In this document: in pieces, positions 18,170 through 26,088 of the stretch | How the letters are laid out: each line of letters opens with the position of its first letter | Position numbering within the stretch: position 1 is the stretch's first letter | Assembly: GCA_023701135.1 (NCBI GenBank) | Contig: JAMPXP010000003.1 | Coordinates: 209,388 to 273,387 of the forward strand | Length of the DNA: 64,000 bases | Reading direction: 5' to 3' | From: Desulfobacula sp. | GTDB lineage: Bacteria > Desulfobacterota > Desulfobacteria > Desulfobacterales > Desulfobacteraceae | Translations under genes and position numbers: made by a program | Notes under the pieces: model-generated | Told to the model about the DNA's origin: nothing | What the model saw: the letters and a program-made list of their open reading frames with translations, nothing else | The model's database searches: none

Positions 18170-18851
18170 ACATGACCCGAAGGATTCCTGGAAAAGGATG
18201 AGTTTCAAGGGGAATAAGGTCTGGGCTGAAATCCATGCCGACGGAACCCTCAAAGCCGAAAATGGAACCGTTAAGGTAAAATACAATTTGAATCAGGACT
18301 ATGAATACAAAGCAAAAATAGAAAATTTATTCCCTGAAGACCAGGCAGTCCCTGCCGGAAAAAAACCATCTTCGCGGGCGGGCTCATTCTCGAAGACACC
18401 ACAAAAGGGAATCTTAACGCCGGAAACCGTTATGGAGGACCTGCCGGATCCTTGTATCAAAATTTACACAGACGGCGCATCCTCAGGCAATCCAGGACCT
18501 GCCGGCATCGGTATTGTTTTGATATATGGGGATAAGAAAAAAGAAATTTCTTCGTTCATCGGCAGAGCAACCAATAATACCGCCGAGTTGACGGCGATTA
18601 AAGTCGGGCTTGAAGAACTCAAACGCTTTGATTTGCCGGTCCGGGTTTTTTCCGATTCAAGTTATGCCATCGGTCTTTTGTCAAAAGGATGGAAAGCAAA
18701 GGCAAACCAGGAGCTTGTTTTTGAAATACGGTCCTTGATGAAAAAGTTCTCAGATCTTGCCTTTATAAAGGTAAAGGGCCATTCCGGTATAAAAGAAAAC
18801 GAGGTGGCAGATTTTATGGCCACTTCGGCCATAAAAAAAGGCCTGTCTTAA
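18162..18851 (+). CDS. rnhA: Ribonuclease HI with an N-terminal extension
   Basis: A 229-residue enzyme cutting RNA in RNA/DNA hybrids. The catalytic residues are all present: Asp104 (YTDGASSGNPGP), Glu142 (NNTAEL), Asp165 (SDSSYA), His207 and Asp217. About 95 residues precede the RNase H fold. This part begins with a short beta-rich stretch (KVWAEIHADGTL) and ends in a low-complexity linker, and is not the usual eukaryotic hybrid-binding domain. I chose the ATG at 18162, which overlaps the namZ stop; the frame opens at 18126. Confidence 0.92.
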   Translation: MTEHDPKDSWKRMSFKGNKVWAEIHADGTLKAENGTVKVKYNLNQDYEYKAKIENLFPEDQAVPAGKKPSSRAGSFSKTPQKGILTPETVMEDLPDPCIKIYTDGASSGNPGPAGIGIVLIYGDKKKEISSFIGRATNNTAELTAIKVGLEELKRFDLPVRVFSDSSYAIGLLSKGWKAKANQELVFEIRSLMKKFSDLAFIKVKGHSGIKENEVADFMATSAIKKGLS

Positions 18852-18862
18852 CAACAGGCCTT
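18838..18862. terminator. Bidirectional hairpin terminator at the end of rnhA
   Basis: AAGGCCTG (18838-18845) pairs with CAGGCCTT (18855-18862) around a 9-base loop that contains the rnhA stop. On the minus strand it is followed by a run of seven T, an ideal terminator for the small gene at 18918-19127. On the plus strand a weaker T-rich tail follows. Confidence 0.75.
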
Positions 18863-18917
18863 GATATCATTTTTCTGAAAGATTTATGGTCTTGTATTCA
18901 TCTGTCTCACGGCAACA

Positions 18918-19127
18918 TCAGTCTTTTGATGCCTCTGTCTCTTTTCCCTTTTCATTTTTCCATGTGTCTTTGAGTTCATCAAACCCCAGATAAAGGGCAA
19001 GGCCTCCGCCTAACAGCAGAACCGGGGGAACACAACCTAAGATTAAATTAACAAACTGATTGAAGAAAACAGCCAACCCCACAAAACCCAAAAGCACTGC
19101 AATGGCTCCACCGATTAATGTTTTCAT
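18918..19127 (-). CDS. Small two-span membrane protein
   Basis: A 69-residue protein, unrecognised. Residues 5-30 and 33-48 are hydrophobic, and the C-terminus (about residues 52-69) is charged. A textbook GGAGGAT lies 6-8 bases before the ATG, and a good terminator lies downstream, so a single-gene transcript is likely. No functional residue stands out. Confidence 0.7.
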   Translation of the reverse strand: MKTLIGGAIAVLLGFVGLAVFFNQFVNLILGCVPPVLLLGGGLALYLGFDELKDTWKNEKGKETEASKD

Positions 19128-19319
19128 ACGGATATCCTCCTAAAAAATAATTAAGTATTCATTTTCAATAAAAATGTATGGAAATCATAAAGACAGGCAA
19201 AAAAATAACACATGGCATTGCTTTTGACAAGACTATTTTAAGATTGCCATTCCAGCCAACCAATGATAATAAATATAGGTTTTAATGGGGTATGCGAACA
19301 TCCTTTAAAAGGAAAAATA

Positions 19320-21965
19320 ATGACATTATATCAAAGGGTTAAAATCCGCATTGCAGAATTAAGACATAGGCTTCGGAACACCATCGACCATATGCTGGAT
19401 AATTCCTATGATTATTTTCTCTGTTATTATCCCGGGGATTCCGGATATTTTATCCAAAGATGGATCAGGAGATTGATCAATAAGATCAATTTCGATGATC
19501 ATAATATTGAAAAAATAAAAAACCTGACTCCCGGCAGCATTATTGTATATGCCAGCAAAAGCAAAAGAGTTCTTGATTTTCTGTATTATCATATCAAGCT
19601 TAAATCCATGAACCTGCCCTATCCCCAGATAGGGTTTGACTTCAGGTTTTTTATGCTTTTGCCTGTAAAAAGGCTGCTTCAAATCTTTGTCTGCCATATG
19701 GATTATTTTCTGCATCATTTCCATTTTAAAGATCCTTATACAACAGGATATGCCACAAAAGAACTTTTAAACGGGAAAGCCGGTTTTGTCTGCCTGATTG
19801 AAGAGGAAGATTTCTATAAACGGTTTATCAAATCAACCCCGGACCCTCTTTACCTTTTGATTGAGCTTCAAAAAAAAATAGAAAACGCCATCATGATCAT
19901 TCCCGAAGATATCATCTATGTCACCAAACCCATGAGAAAGGATCCGACCCTTACCGATATTCTTTTTGGCACCCATGAAAAACCAGGATTTATTAAAAGG
20001 TGTTTCATCATTTTAAGGCAACCTGAAAAAATCCGGATTGAACTTGCCAAACCCGTTAATCTTAAAGAGTTTATCACTAGACCCGAAATAGAGCAGCTTG
20101 ATTCTGAATTTCAAACCCACAGGCTTCGAAAACATCTGGTGGATATCTTGAACCGCCAGAGAAAAAGCATAACAGGACCGGTTTTAAAATCACGCCAGGA
20201 AATAACGGAAGATATTTTAACCCGCAAATCCCTGCGGGAATATCTTGCCCAGTATGCTTCCGAAAACAATCTTCCCTTGAGTAAAATCCATAAAAAAGCG
20301 GCTGATTATATAAAGGAAATTGCAGCCAATTATAATCTTCAGATCATTAATGTGGCCAATTGGATCTTAACCTGGATGTTTAAAAACATATTTGAAGATC
20401 TTGTTTTAGACCAGGAAGAAATCAACCGCATGAGGGAAAAATCAACCGAGGCCCCTCTGATTCTGGTTCCTTGTCATAAAAGCCATCTGGATTATTTATT
20501 ATTGCCCTATGTCATGTTCAGAAACAATATGCCCTGCCCTCACATCGCAGCCGGTAAAAATCTTTCCTTCTGGCCCCTGGGACCTTTATTCAGGGGCGGC
20601 GGCGCTTTTTTTCTCAGGCGGACATTTATCGGCGCGCCTCTCTATGCTAAAATTTTTGCCGCCTATCTGGAAAAACTTCTGTACGAGGGCTTTAATATCA
20701 AAATTTTCATTGAGGGGGGTAGAAGCAGGACGGGAAAACTCTTATCCCCCCGACCCGGAGGCATTGCCATGCTCATCAATGCTTACAGCAACGGTGCCTG
20801 TGACAACCTATATTTTGTGCCTGTCTTTATCGGGTATGACCGGGTGCTGGAGGAAGACGCCTATTTAAAGGAAATTGAAGGCGGGAAAAAAAATCCTGAA
20901 ACCTTGAAAGGCCTTATCAATGCCAGAAAATTTTTAAAGAAAAAATACGGCAAAGTTTATATGAAATTTAATGAGCCCATCTCCATCAAGGATTATATCC
21001 GGGAAAAGGGTATTGATCTGGCCAAGGCCTCAAGCCAGGACTATATGAAATTTGTTAAAAATTTTGGATATAAATTGATCAATGCCATCAACAAAAATGC
21101 CGTGGCAACCCCCCACGGCATCGTCGCCAGTGCCGTATTAAATTGTTCCAGAAACAGTTTCACCAAAAAGCAATTGATATCCAGAGCTAACACCTATATG
21201 AGTCTTTTGATCTTCATGGAAGCAGAACTTTCCGACACGCTTCGCATAGATCCGGACAACGCCTTGAATTCCGTCATCCATGATTTTATAACACGGGATT
21301 TCATTGAACTGGCCGATGAAGACGACAAAGACATGACGGAAAATACGGTTTTTATTGTGAAGGATAATAAAAGGGCTGTTCTGGACTATTATAAAAATTC
21401 GGTGATCTCCTTTTTCATCAAATATGCCTATACAGCTCTGGCCATACTTGAAATGGATCGGTTCCAGTTTCCTTCTTCAGATCTTATTATCCGATATAAA
21501 TTTTTGGAAAAATTATTCCTGGATGAATTTTTCTTTGATGAAACCGTCACCTGTGAGGAAGACATCTCTGCCTGTATTAAAGGGTTTCTCAATGAAGGGA
21601 TACTGGTTCCGGATATCTCAGATTCAGATCTGTTTCAAATCACATCCCAGGGATTAAAAAAATTAAAATGGTTTGCTGTTTTTCTTTTACCGTTTTTTGA
21701 ATCCTACCGGACCACACTTCAATATTTTGAAAAATATGAGCCGGACAAGCACGATGAAAAAGAAAGGATCAAAAAAATACACGCCATGGGAACAAAGCTC
21801 TATAAAGGCAACCTCATCAACCTGAAAGAATCCTTGTCACAGGTGACCTATAGAAATGCGGTTCATTATTTTATTAAAAATGGTGTAAAAGGTTCCCAGG
21901 ATCATGTCCAGATTGAATTTTACAAAAATATTCTGGACCGGTTAACCCGTCTTATCGAATCCTGA
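19320..21965 (+). CDS. plsB: Glycerol-3-phosphate 1-O-acyltransferase PlsB
   Basis: An 881-residue membrane acyltransferase that makes lysophosphatidic acid, the first step of phospholipid synthesis. The acyltransferase boxes are clear: HKSHLD at 386-391, GGGAFFLRR, then IEGGRSRTGK and a proline-rich box after it. Length and order match E. coli PlsB (about 800 residues) with a slightly longer N-terminus. The frame opens at 19263, but the ATG at 19320 has AAAAGGA at a good distance. It ends 4 bases before the nucleotidyltransferase gene. With the PlsC-like protein at the left edge, both acylation steps are represented in the window. Confidence 0.92.
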   Translation: MTLYQRVKIRIAELRHRLRNTIDHMLDNSYDYFLCYYPGDSGYFIQRWIRRLINKINFDDHNIEKIKNLTPGSIIVYASKSKRVLDFLYYHIKLKSMNLPYPQIGFDFRFFMLLPVKRLLQIFVCHMDYFLHHFHFKDPYTTGYATKELLNGKAGFVCLIEEEDFYKRFIKSTPDPLYLLIELQKKIENAIMIIPEDIIYVTKPMRKDPTLTDILFGTHEKPGFIKRCFIILRQPEKIRIELAKPVNLKEFITRPEIEQLDSEFQTHRLRKHLVDILNRQRKSITGPVLKSRQEITEDILTRKSLREYLAQYASENNLPLSKIHKKAADYIKEIAANYNLQIINVANWILTWMFKNIFEDLVLDQEEINRMREKSTEAPLILVPCHKSHLDYLLLPYVMFRNNMPCPHIAAGKNLSFWPLGPLFRGGGAFFLRRTFIGAPLYAKIFAAYLEKLLYEGFNIKIFIEGGRSRTGKLLSPRPGGIAMLINAYSNGACDNLYFVPVFIGYDRVLEEDAYLKEIEGGKKNPETLKGLINARKFLKKKYGKVYMKFNEPISIKDYIREKGIDLAKASSQDYMKFVKNFGYKLINAINKNAVATPHGIVASAVLNCSRNSFTKKQLISRANTYMSLLIFMEAELSDTLRIDPDNALNSVIHDFITRDFIELADEDDKDMTENTVFIVKDNKRAVLDYYKNSVISFFIKYAYTALAILEMDRFQFPSSDLIIRYKFLEKLFLDEFFFDETVTCEEDISACIKGFLNEGILVPDISDSDLFQITSQGLKKLKWFAVFLLPFFESYRTTLQYFEKYEPDKHDEKERIKKIHAMGTKLYKGNLINLKESLSQVTYRNAVHYFIKNGVKGSQDHVQIEFYKNILDRLTRLIES

Positions 21966-21969
21966 TCAT

Positions 21970-23616
21970 ATGAAAGCATTGATTCTGGCCGCAGGATACG
22001 GCACAAGGCTTTTGCCCCATACGCTGACATTACCAAAACCGCTGTTTACCTTGAATTCAATTCCTGTTTTGGAGTATCTCATCAAACAACTGGCGGAACA
22101 CGGATGTGAGGAGATGATCATCAATACCCATCATCTTCACGGGCAGATTGAAGCCTTTACAGCCAAGCTCCCCTTTCATATCCGCACACTTTATGAGCCT
22201 GTCATCCTGGATACGGGAGGCGCCATTGCCAATGCTAGACCTTTTTTTGACAATGCTCCTTTTTTTGTTATTAATTCCGATATTGTGTTTGACCTTGACC
22301 TCTCCCGTGTATATGCAGCCCACAGCGCATCCGATTGCCTTGCCACCCTTGTTCTCCATGATTATGAACCCTTTAATAAAGTCTCTGTAGACGGGCAGGG
22401 GAATATCCAGAGTTTTGATTCCAAGACAGGCGGGCTCGCTTTTACGGGTATCCAGGTCCTGTCCCCTGAGATTTTTAAATATTTTCCCGATAAAAAGGTG
22501 TTTTCAAGCATAGAGGTCTATCAAAAGCTGATTCACCTTAAAAAAATAAGGGCCCTTGTGGAAAAAGAGATTTACTGGTCTGATATCGGTACAACAGAAT
22601 CCTATTCACGAACATCTCTGCTTGCGCTTTCAGCCTCTCGGTTCGGGTTGAAACAGGACCGGATAAAGCACATTCAGGTCCAAAAGCTTGCCGGTGATGG
22701 TTCAGATAGGCTGTGGTACAGGGTTTCACATGATCATTCGTCCTTTATCGTGGCCGACCACGGTATCTGCCTCCCGGATACGGAATCCTTAAAGCAGCTT
22801 ACTGCTTTTATCCATATCGGCCGGCATCTTTTTTCAAAGGGAATCCCTGTGCCTCGAATCCTGGATGCGGACCAGCTTTCCGGTATGGTCATCCTGGATG
22901 ATCTCGGGGATACGCATCTTGAGACTCTTGCCAAACGGCAGAAGGACGCACCGGCTCTGGTGAAATTATATCAAACCGTCATTGAGCTTCTGATTGAGTT
23001 TTCAGTCAAAGGAGCCCAGGGATTTAAGCCGGAATGGGCCTGCCAGACCCCAACCTATTCAAAGGAACTGATTCTTGAAAAAGAATGCCGCTATTTCCTG
23101 GATGCCTTTATCAATAGCTACCTCAACCTGGATGTATCCTGGCAAGCCCTGGCGGATGAATTTGATTATATTTCGGACCAGGCCCTGGAAGGAGGGTTTA
23201 CAGGCCTCATGCACCGGGACTGTCAATCCAGAAATATCATGATCTGCAAGGGGAAGCCTTTTTTTATCGACTTTCAATCCGCCAGAATCGGACCCCTGCA
23301 ATACGATCTGGCATCCCTTCTCCTGGATCCCTATGTGAATCTGGCGGATGCGGTGAAAGAAGCCTTGCTGGGCTACACTGTTAAAAAACTCAACCTGGAT
23401 TCCATTCAGGAAAAGGCCTTTATCCGGAACTATCGATTTTGCTGCCTGACCCGGAATCTTCAATTCTTGGGGGCTTTTGCATATTTGACCCGGGTAAAAA
23501 AGAAAATAAACTTTGAACAATATATTCCTTTTGCAGTAAACTCATTAAAACATATCATCCTGGGGTTAAATCCGGACAGGCTTCCCAAACTGGCAAAATT
23601 GGTTCAACCCCTTTAA
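21970..23616 (+). CDS. Fused sugar-1-phosphate nucleotidyltransferase and APH-type sugar kinase (MurU-AmgK-like)
   Basis: A 548-residue two-domain protein. Residues 1-225 are a nucleotidyltransferase with LAAGYGTRLLPHT and TLPKPL at the start and a metal-binding NSDIVFD. Residues about 240-548 are an aminoglycoside-phosphotransferase-like kinase with the catalytic loop HRDCQSRN (His415, Asp417) and the metal aspartate in IDFQ (Asp434). In Pseudomonas, AmgK phosphorylates MurNAc or GlcNAc at the anomeric carbon and MurU turns MurNAc-1-P into UDP-MurNAc. A fusion would do both steps. NamZ-like and Mpl genes in the window support peptidoglycan recycling. Substrate is inferred. Confidence 0.82.
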   Translation: MKALILAAGYGTRLLPHTLTLPKPLFTLNSIPVLEYLIKQLAEHGCEEMIINTHHLHGQIEAFTAKLPFHIRTLYEPVILDTGGAIANARPFFDNAPFFVINSDIVFDLDLSRVYAAHSASDCLATLVLHDYEPFNKVSVDGQGNIQSFDSKTGGLAFTGIQVLSPEIFKYFPDKKVFSSIEVYQKLIHLKKIRALVEKEIYWSDIGTTESYSRTSLLALSASRFGLKQDRIKHIQVQKLAGDGSDRLWYRVSHDHSSFIVADHGICLPDTESLKQLTAFIHIGRHLFSKGIPVPRILDADQLSGMVILDDLGDTHLETLAKRQKDAPALVKLYQTVIELLIEFSVKGAQGFKPEWACQTPTYSKELILEKECRYFLDAFINSYLNLDVSWQALADEFDYISDQALEGGFTGLMHRDCQSRNIMICKGKPFFIDFQSARIGPLQYDLASLLLDPYVNLADAVKEALLGYTVKKLNLDSIQEKAFIRNYRFCCLTRNLQFLGAFAYLTRVKKKINFEQYIPFAVNSLKHIILGLNPDRLPKLAKLVQPL

Positions 23617-23630
23617 AGGAGAAGGCACCT

Positions 23631-24464
23631 ATGGAAAAAATAAATATTATGATCAATGGATTGCCGGGCAATGTGGCTCAAAAAATGGCCCGGTTTGCCA
23701 TTGCCGATGATCGATTCAACCTGGTTCCTTTTTCCCTGACCGGCCAGGATATCGAGGACGACACCGTGACTATCGACAAAACCGTTATTGAGCTTGTCAG
23801 ACCGGACACGCGGGACGAGAAAATACCCCATGTCTTTGCTTTGTTTCCCTTTTTTATCTGCATTGATTATACCCATCCCAGCGCCGTGAATGCCAACGCC
23901 CTTTATTATGTCAAAAATAAAATTCCCTTTGTCATGGGGACCACCGGGGGAGACAGAAAACAACTTGAAGAACTCGTTAAAAATGGGTCTACCCCTGCCG
24001 TAATCGCCCCCAACATGGCCAAACAGATTGTCGGATTTCAGGCCATGATGGAATATGCGGCCAATACCTTTCCCGGCCTTTTCAAAGGATATTCCCTTCA
24101 GGTGGTTGAAAGCCACCAAAAGGGGAAAGCGGATACTTCCGGCACAGCAAGGGCCATGGTCGGGTATTTTAATAAACTTGGAATTGATTTTGATGCAGAC
24201 GATATCCAAATGATCCGGGATCCTGAGGTTCAGGAAAAAGAATGGGGAATCCCAAAAGAACACCTGGGCGGCCATGGATGGCATACCTATACCCTTAGGG
24301 CGGAAGACGGGTCTGCCCTGTTTGAATTCAAGCACAATATCAACGGCAGGGATATCTATGTCAACGGAACCTTTGATGCCGTCCTTTTTTTAAAGCAGAA
24401 ACTGGATAAGCCGGACCTATCCCAGAAATTGTATACCATGATCGATGTCTTAAACGGAAAATAG
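23631..24464 (+). CDS. dapB: 4-hydroxy-tetrahydrodipicolinate reductase, plant-like type
   Basis: A 277-residue reductase of the lysine and diaminopimelate pathway. The nucleotide-binding start is MINGLPGNVAQ rather than the usual bacterial GxxGxMG. The substrate/catalytic stretch is SHQKGKADTSGTA, and the C-terminus has HNINGRDIYVNGTFDA; this set is typical of the plant-like DapB group. A ribosome site (AAAGGAG) precedes the ATG. It lies 14 bases after the MurU-AmgK-like fusion. Diaminopimelate is a peptidoglycan component, so the neighbourhood is coherent. Confidence 0.87.
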   Translation: MEKINIMINGLPGNVAQKMARFAIADDRFNLVPFSLTGQDIEDDTVTIDKTVIELVRPDTRDEKIPHVFALFPFFICIDYTHPSAVNANALYYVKNKIPFVMGTTGGDRKQLEELVKNGSTPAVIAPNMAKQIVGFQAMMEYAANTFPGLFKGYSLQVVESHQKGKADTSGTARAMVGYFNKLGIDFDADDIQMIRDPEVQEKEWGIPKEHLGGHGWHTYTLRAEDGSALFEFKHNINGRDIYVNGTFDAVLFLKQKLDKPDLSQKLYTMIDVLNGK

Positions 24465-24468
24465 TATT

Positions 24469-24945
24469 TTGAATCTGTATTTTCGAATTGTTTTAATCCT
24501 CATCGCTATCGCCTATCTCATCAGCCCCGTGGATATTATTCCGGATTTCCTGGTTCCTTTTCTTGGATTTCTTGATGACGGCCTGATTGCGGTTGTTATT
24601 TATTATCTCATCCGGTACGGCACCCTGCCCGCTTTTCTATTGAAAAAGCAAAAACCATTTCAAAGCGCCTATGATCAGGAATCCTATGGTTTTGAAGCAA
24701 AGGACCGGAATTCCAGCACCTCTGAAAAAAAAGAAAATCCAGAGCAAAGCGTGCCCAAATCTCCCTATGATATTCTCGGCATCCGTCCCGGGGCCTCCAA
24801 AGAAGAAATCACGGCCGCCTATAAAAAAGCCGTTAAAAAATACCATCCGGATAAACTTTCCCATTTAGGAGAGGAGTTTTCCAGTCTGGCCAATGAAAAA
24901 TTTCTGGACATCCAAAGGGCCTATGACGTGCTTATGAAATTATAA
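24469..24945 (+). CDS. DUF1232-type membrane domain fused to a J domain
   Basis: A 158-residue protein. Residues 4-60 are hydrophobic and carry SPVDIIPDFLVPFLGFLDD, the mark of DUF1232 (YkvA-like). A low-complexity linker follows, then a J domain at about 98-158 with HPD in KYHPDK. It would recruit Hsp70 to the membrane. The start is TTG with GGAAAAT upstream, four bases after the dapB stop. It is the second unusual J protein in the window (see 5192-5956). Confidence 0.82.
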   Translation: MNLYFRIVLILIAIAYLISPVDIIPDFLVPFLGFLDDGLIAVVIYYLIRYGTLPAFLLKKQKPFQSAYDQESYGFEAKDRNSSTSEKKENPEQSVPKSPYDILGIRPGASKEEITAAYKKAVKKYHPDKLSHLGEEFSSLANEKFLDIQRAYDVLMKL

Positions 24946-24985
24946 ACAGGCCGGCCTTGTCTGGAGAAACAAAGAGGGAAAAGGA

Positions 24986-25801
24986 TTGACTGAGTTTTTA
25001 AGGATCGGATCAACACAGATTGAGGTGCAGTGGCACAGGCAAGGGGAAAAAGAAAAGCCCACCCTTGTTTTTCTGCACGAAGGTCTTGGATGCGCGGACA
25101 TGTGGAGGGACTTTCCCGTACTCCTGTCCCAGAGAACAGGATGCCCTGCCCTGGTTTTTTCACGGTTGGGGTATGGGGCTTCTGATCCCTGTCCGACACC
25201 GTGGAAACTCAATTTCATGCACAGGGAGGGGTTGGAGAGATTGCCTGCCGTCATAAAAGAGGCCAAAATTACGGACCATATTCTCATCGGGCATTCCGAC
25301 GGCGGTTCCATAGGGATTATCTATGCCGGCAGCCCCGTTGCCAAAGGATTGAAAGGATTGATCACCGAAGCTGCCCATGTATTCTGTGAAAAGATTACGG
25401 TAGAAAGCATTTATCAGGCAAAACTCAATTATGAACATCATGATCTCAGGCATAAGCTTGAAAAATATCATGGCAAAAACACGGAAAATGCCTTCAGGGG
25501 ATGGAATGATGTCTGGCTTCATCCTGGTTTCATCCACTGGAATATTGAAAAATACCTGCCACTGATCGAGGTTCCCGTTCTTGCCCTTCAAGGAAGCCGA
25601 GATCAATATGGAACTGTGAAACAGATGGACAGCATTAAAAATCGCACAAGCCGTGTCCAGACCCATATTATTGAAGACTGCCGGCATTCTCCCCATGCCG
25701 AGCAGTCTGAAAAGGTACTGGATATCATGGCGGGTTTCATTGATGAGATTATTCGGCTCAATACACCAAAGAAAGGAAGGCCTCTTGACCGGGATAAGTG
25801 A
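24986..25801 (+). CDS. Alpha/beta hydrolase
   Basis: A 271-residue hydrolase with a complete catalytic triad: Ser104 in IGHSDGGS, Asp206 in GSRDQYG and His237 in HSPHAEQ. An oxyanion-hole stretch HEGLGCADMW lies at 31-40. The fold resembles the haloperoxidase/esterase group, but the substrate is unknown. The start is TTG at 24986 with GAGGG 7 bases upstream. Its end overlaps the next small membrane gene by 17 bases. Confidence 0.85.
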   Translation: MTEFLRIGSTQIEVQWHRQGEKEKPTLVFLHEGLGCADMWRDFPVLLSQRTGCPALVFSRLGYGASDPCPTPWKLNFMHREGLERLPAVIKEAKITDHILIGHSDGGSIGIIYAGSPVAKGLKGLITEAAHVFCEKITVESIYQAKLNYEHHDLRHKLEKYHGKNTENAFRGWNDVWLHPGFIHWNIEKYLPLIEVPVLALQGSRDQYGTVKQMDSIKNRTSRVQTHIIEDCRHSPHAEQSEKVLDIMAGFIDEIIRLNTPKKGRPLDRDK

Positions 25802-26078
25802 AATTCTGCTGTTAATTTTGGTGATCGCCTGCATCTTTATCCTGCCCAGGGTGTTTCAAGGAAAATCCAGACCTAAAAAAGAAGATGACTGGGTAAAGAC
25901 GAAAAGATTACCAGCCAAAACAAGGGGGGGCATAGTGGCGTCCGTTGCCTATCCTCTGCTTTTAGCCTTATATTTAAAACCCTGGCAGGGGAACGGTCTT
26001 GCTTTTGTATCCTATGGGATTTTTCCTGTTTTTCTGATCTGGGCCCTGGTCTGGATTTTTAGCGGCGGGAAAAAATAA
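25785..26078 (+). CDS. Small two-span membrane protein
   Basis: A 97-residue protein, unrecognised. Two transmembrane segments (about residues 5-22 and 70-92, the latter with a preceding hydrophobic stretch) flank a basic region. I chose the TTG at 25785 because a strong GAAAGGAAGG ends 5 bases before it; the frame extends further upstream inside the hydrolase gene. The overlap with the hydrolase suggests translational coupling. Convergent with recD2. Confidence 0.6.
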   Translation: MTGISEILLLILVIACIFILPRVFQGKSRPKKEDDWVKTKRLPAKTRGGIVASVAYPLLLALYLKPWQGNGLAFVSYGIFPVFLIWALVWIFSGGKK

Positions 26079-26088
26079 AAGAATTACT

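Noticed and set aside
23613..24335. Minus-strand frame of 240 codons opposite dapB.
   Set aside because: dapB is well supported on the plus strand; the frame is a shadow.
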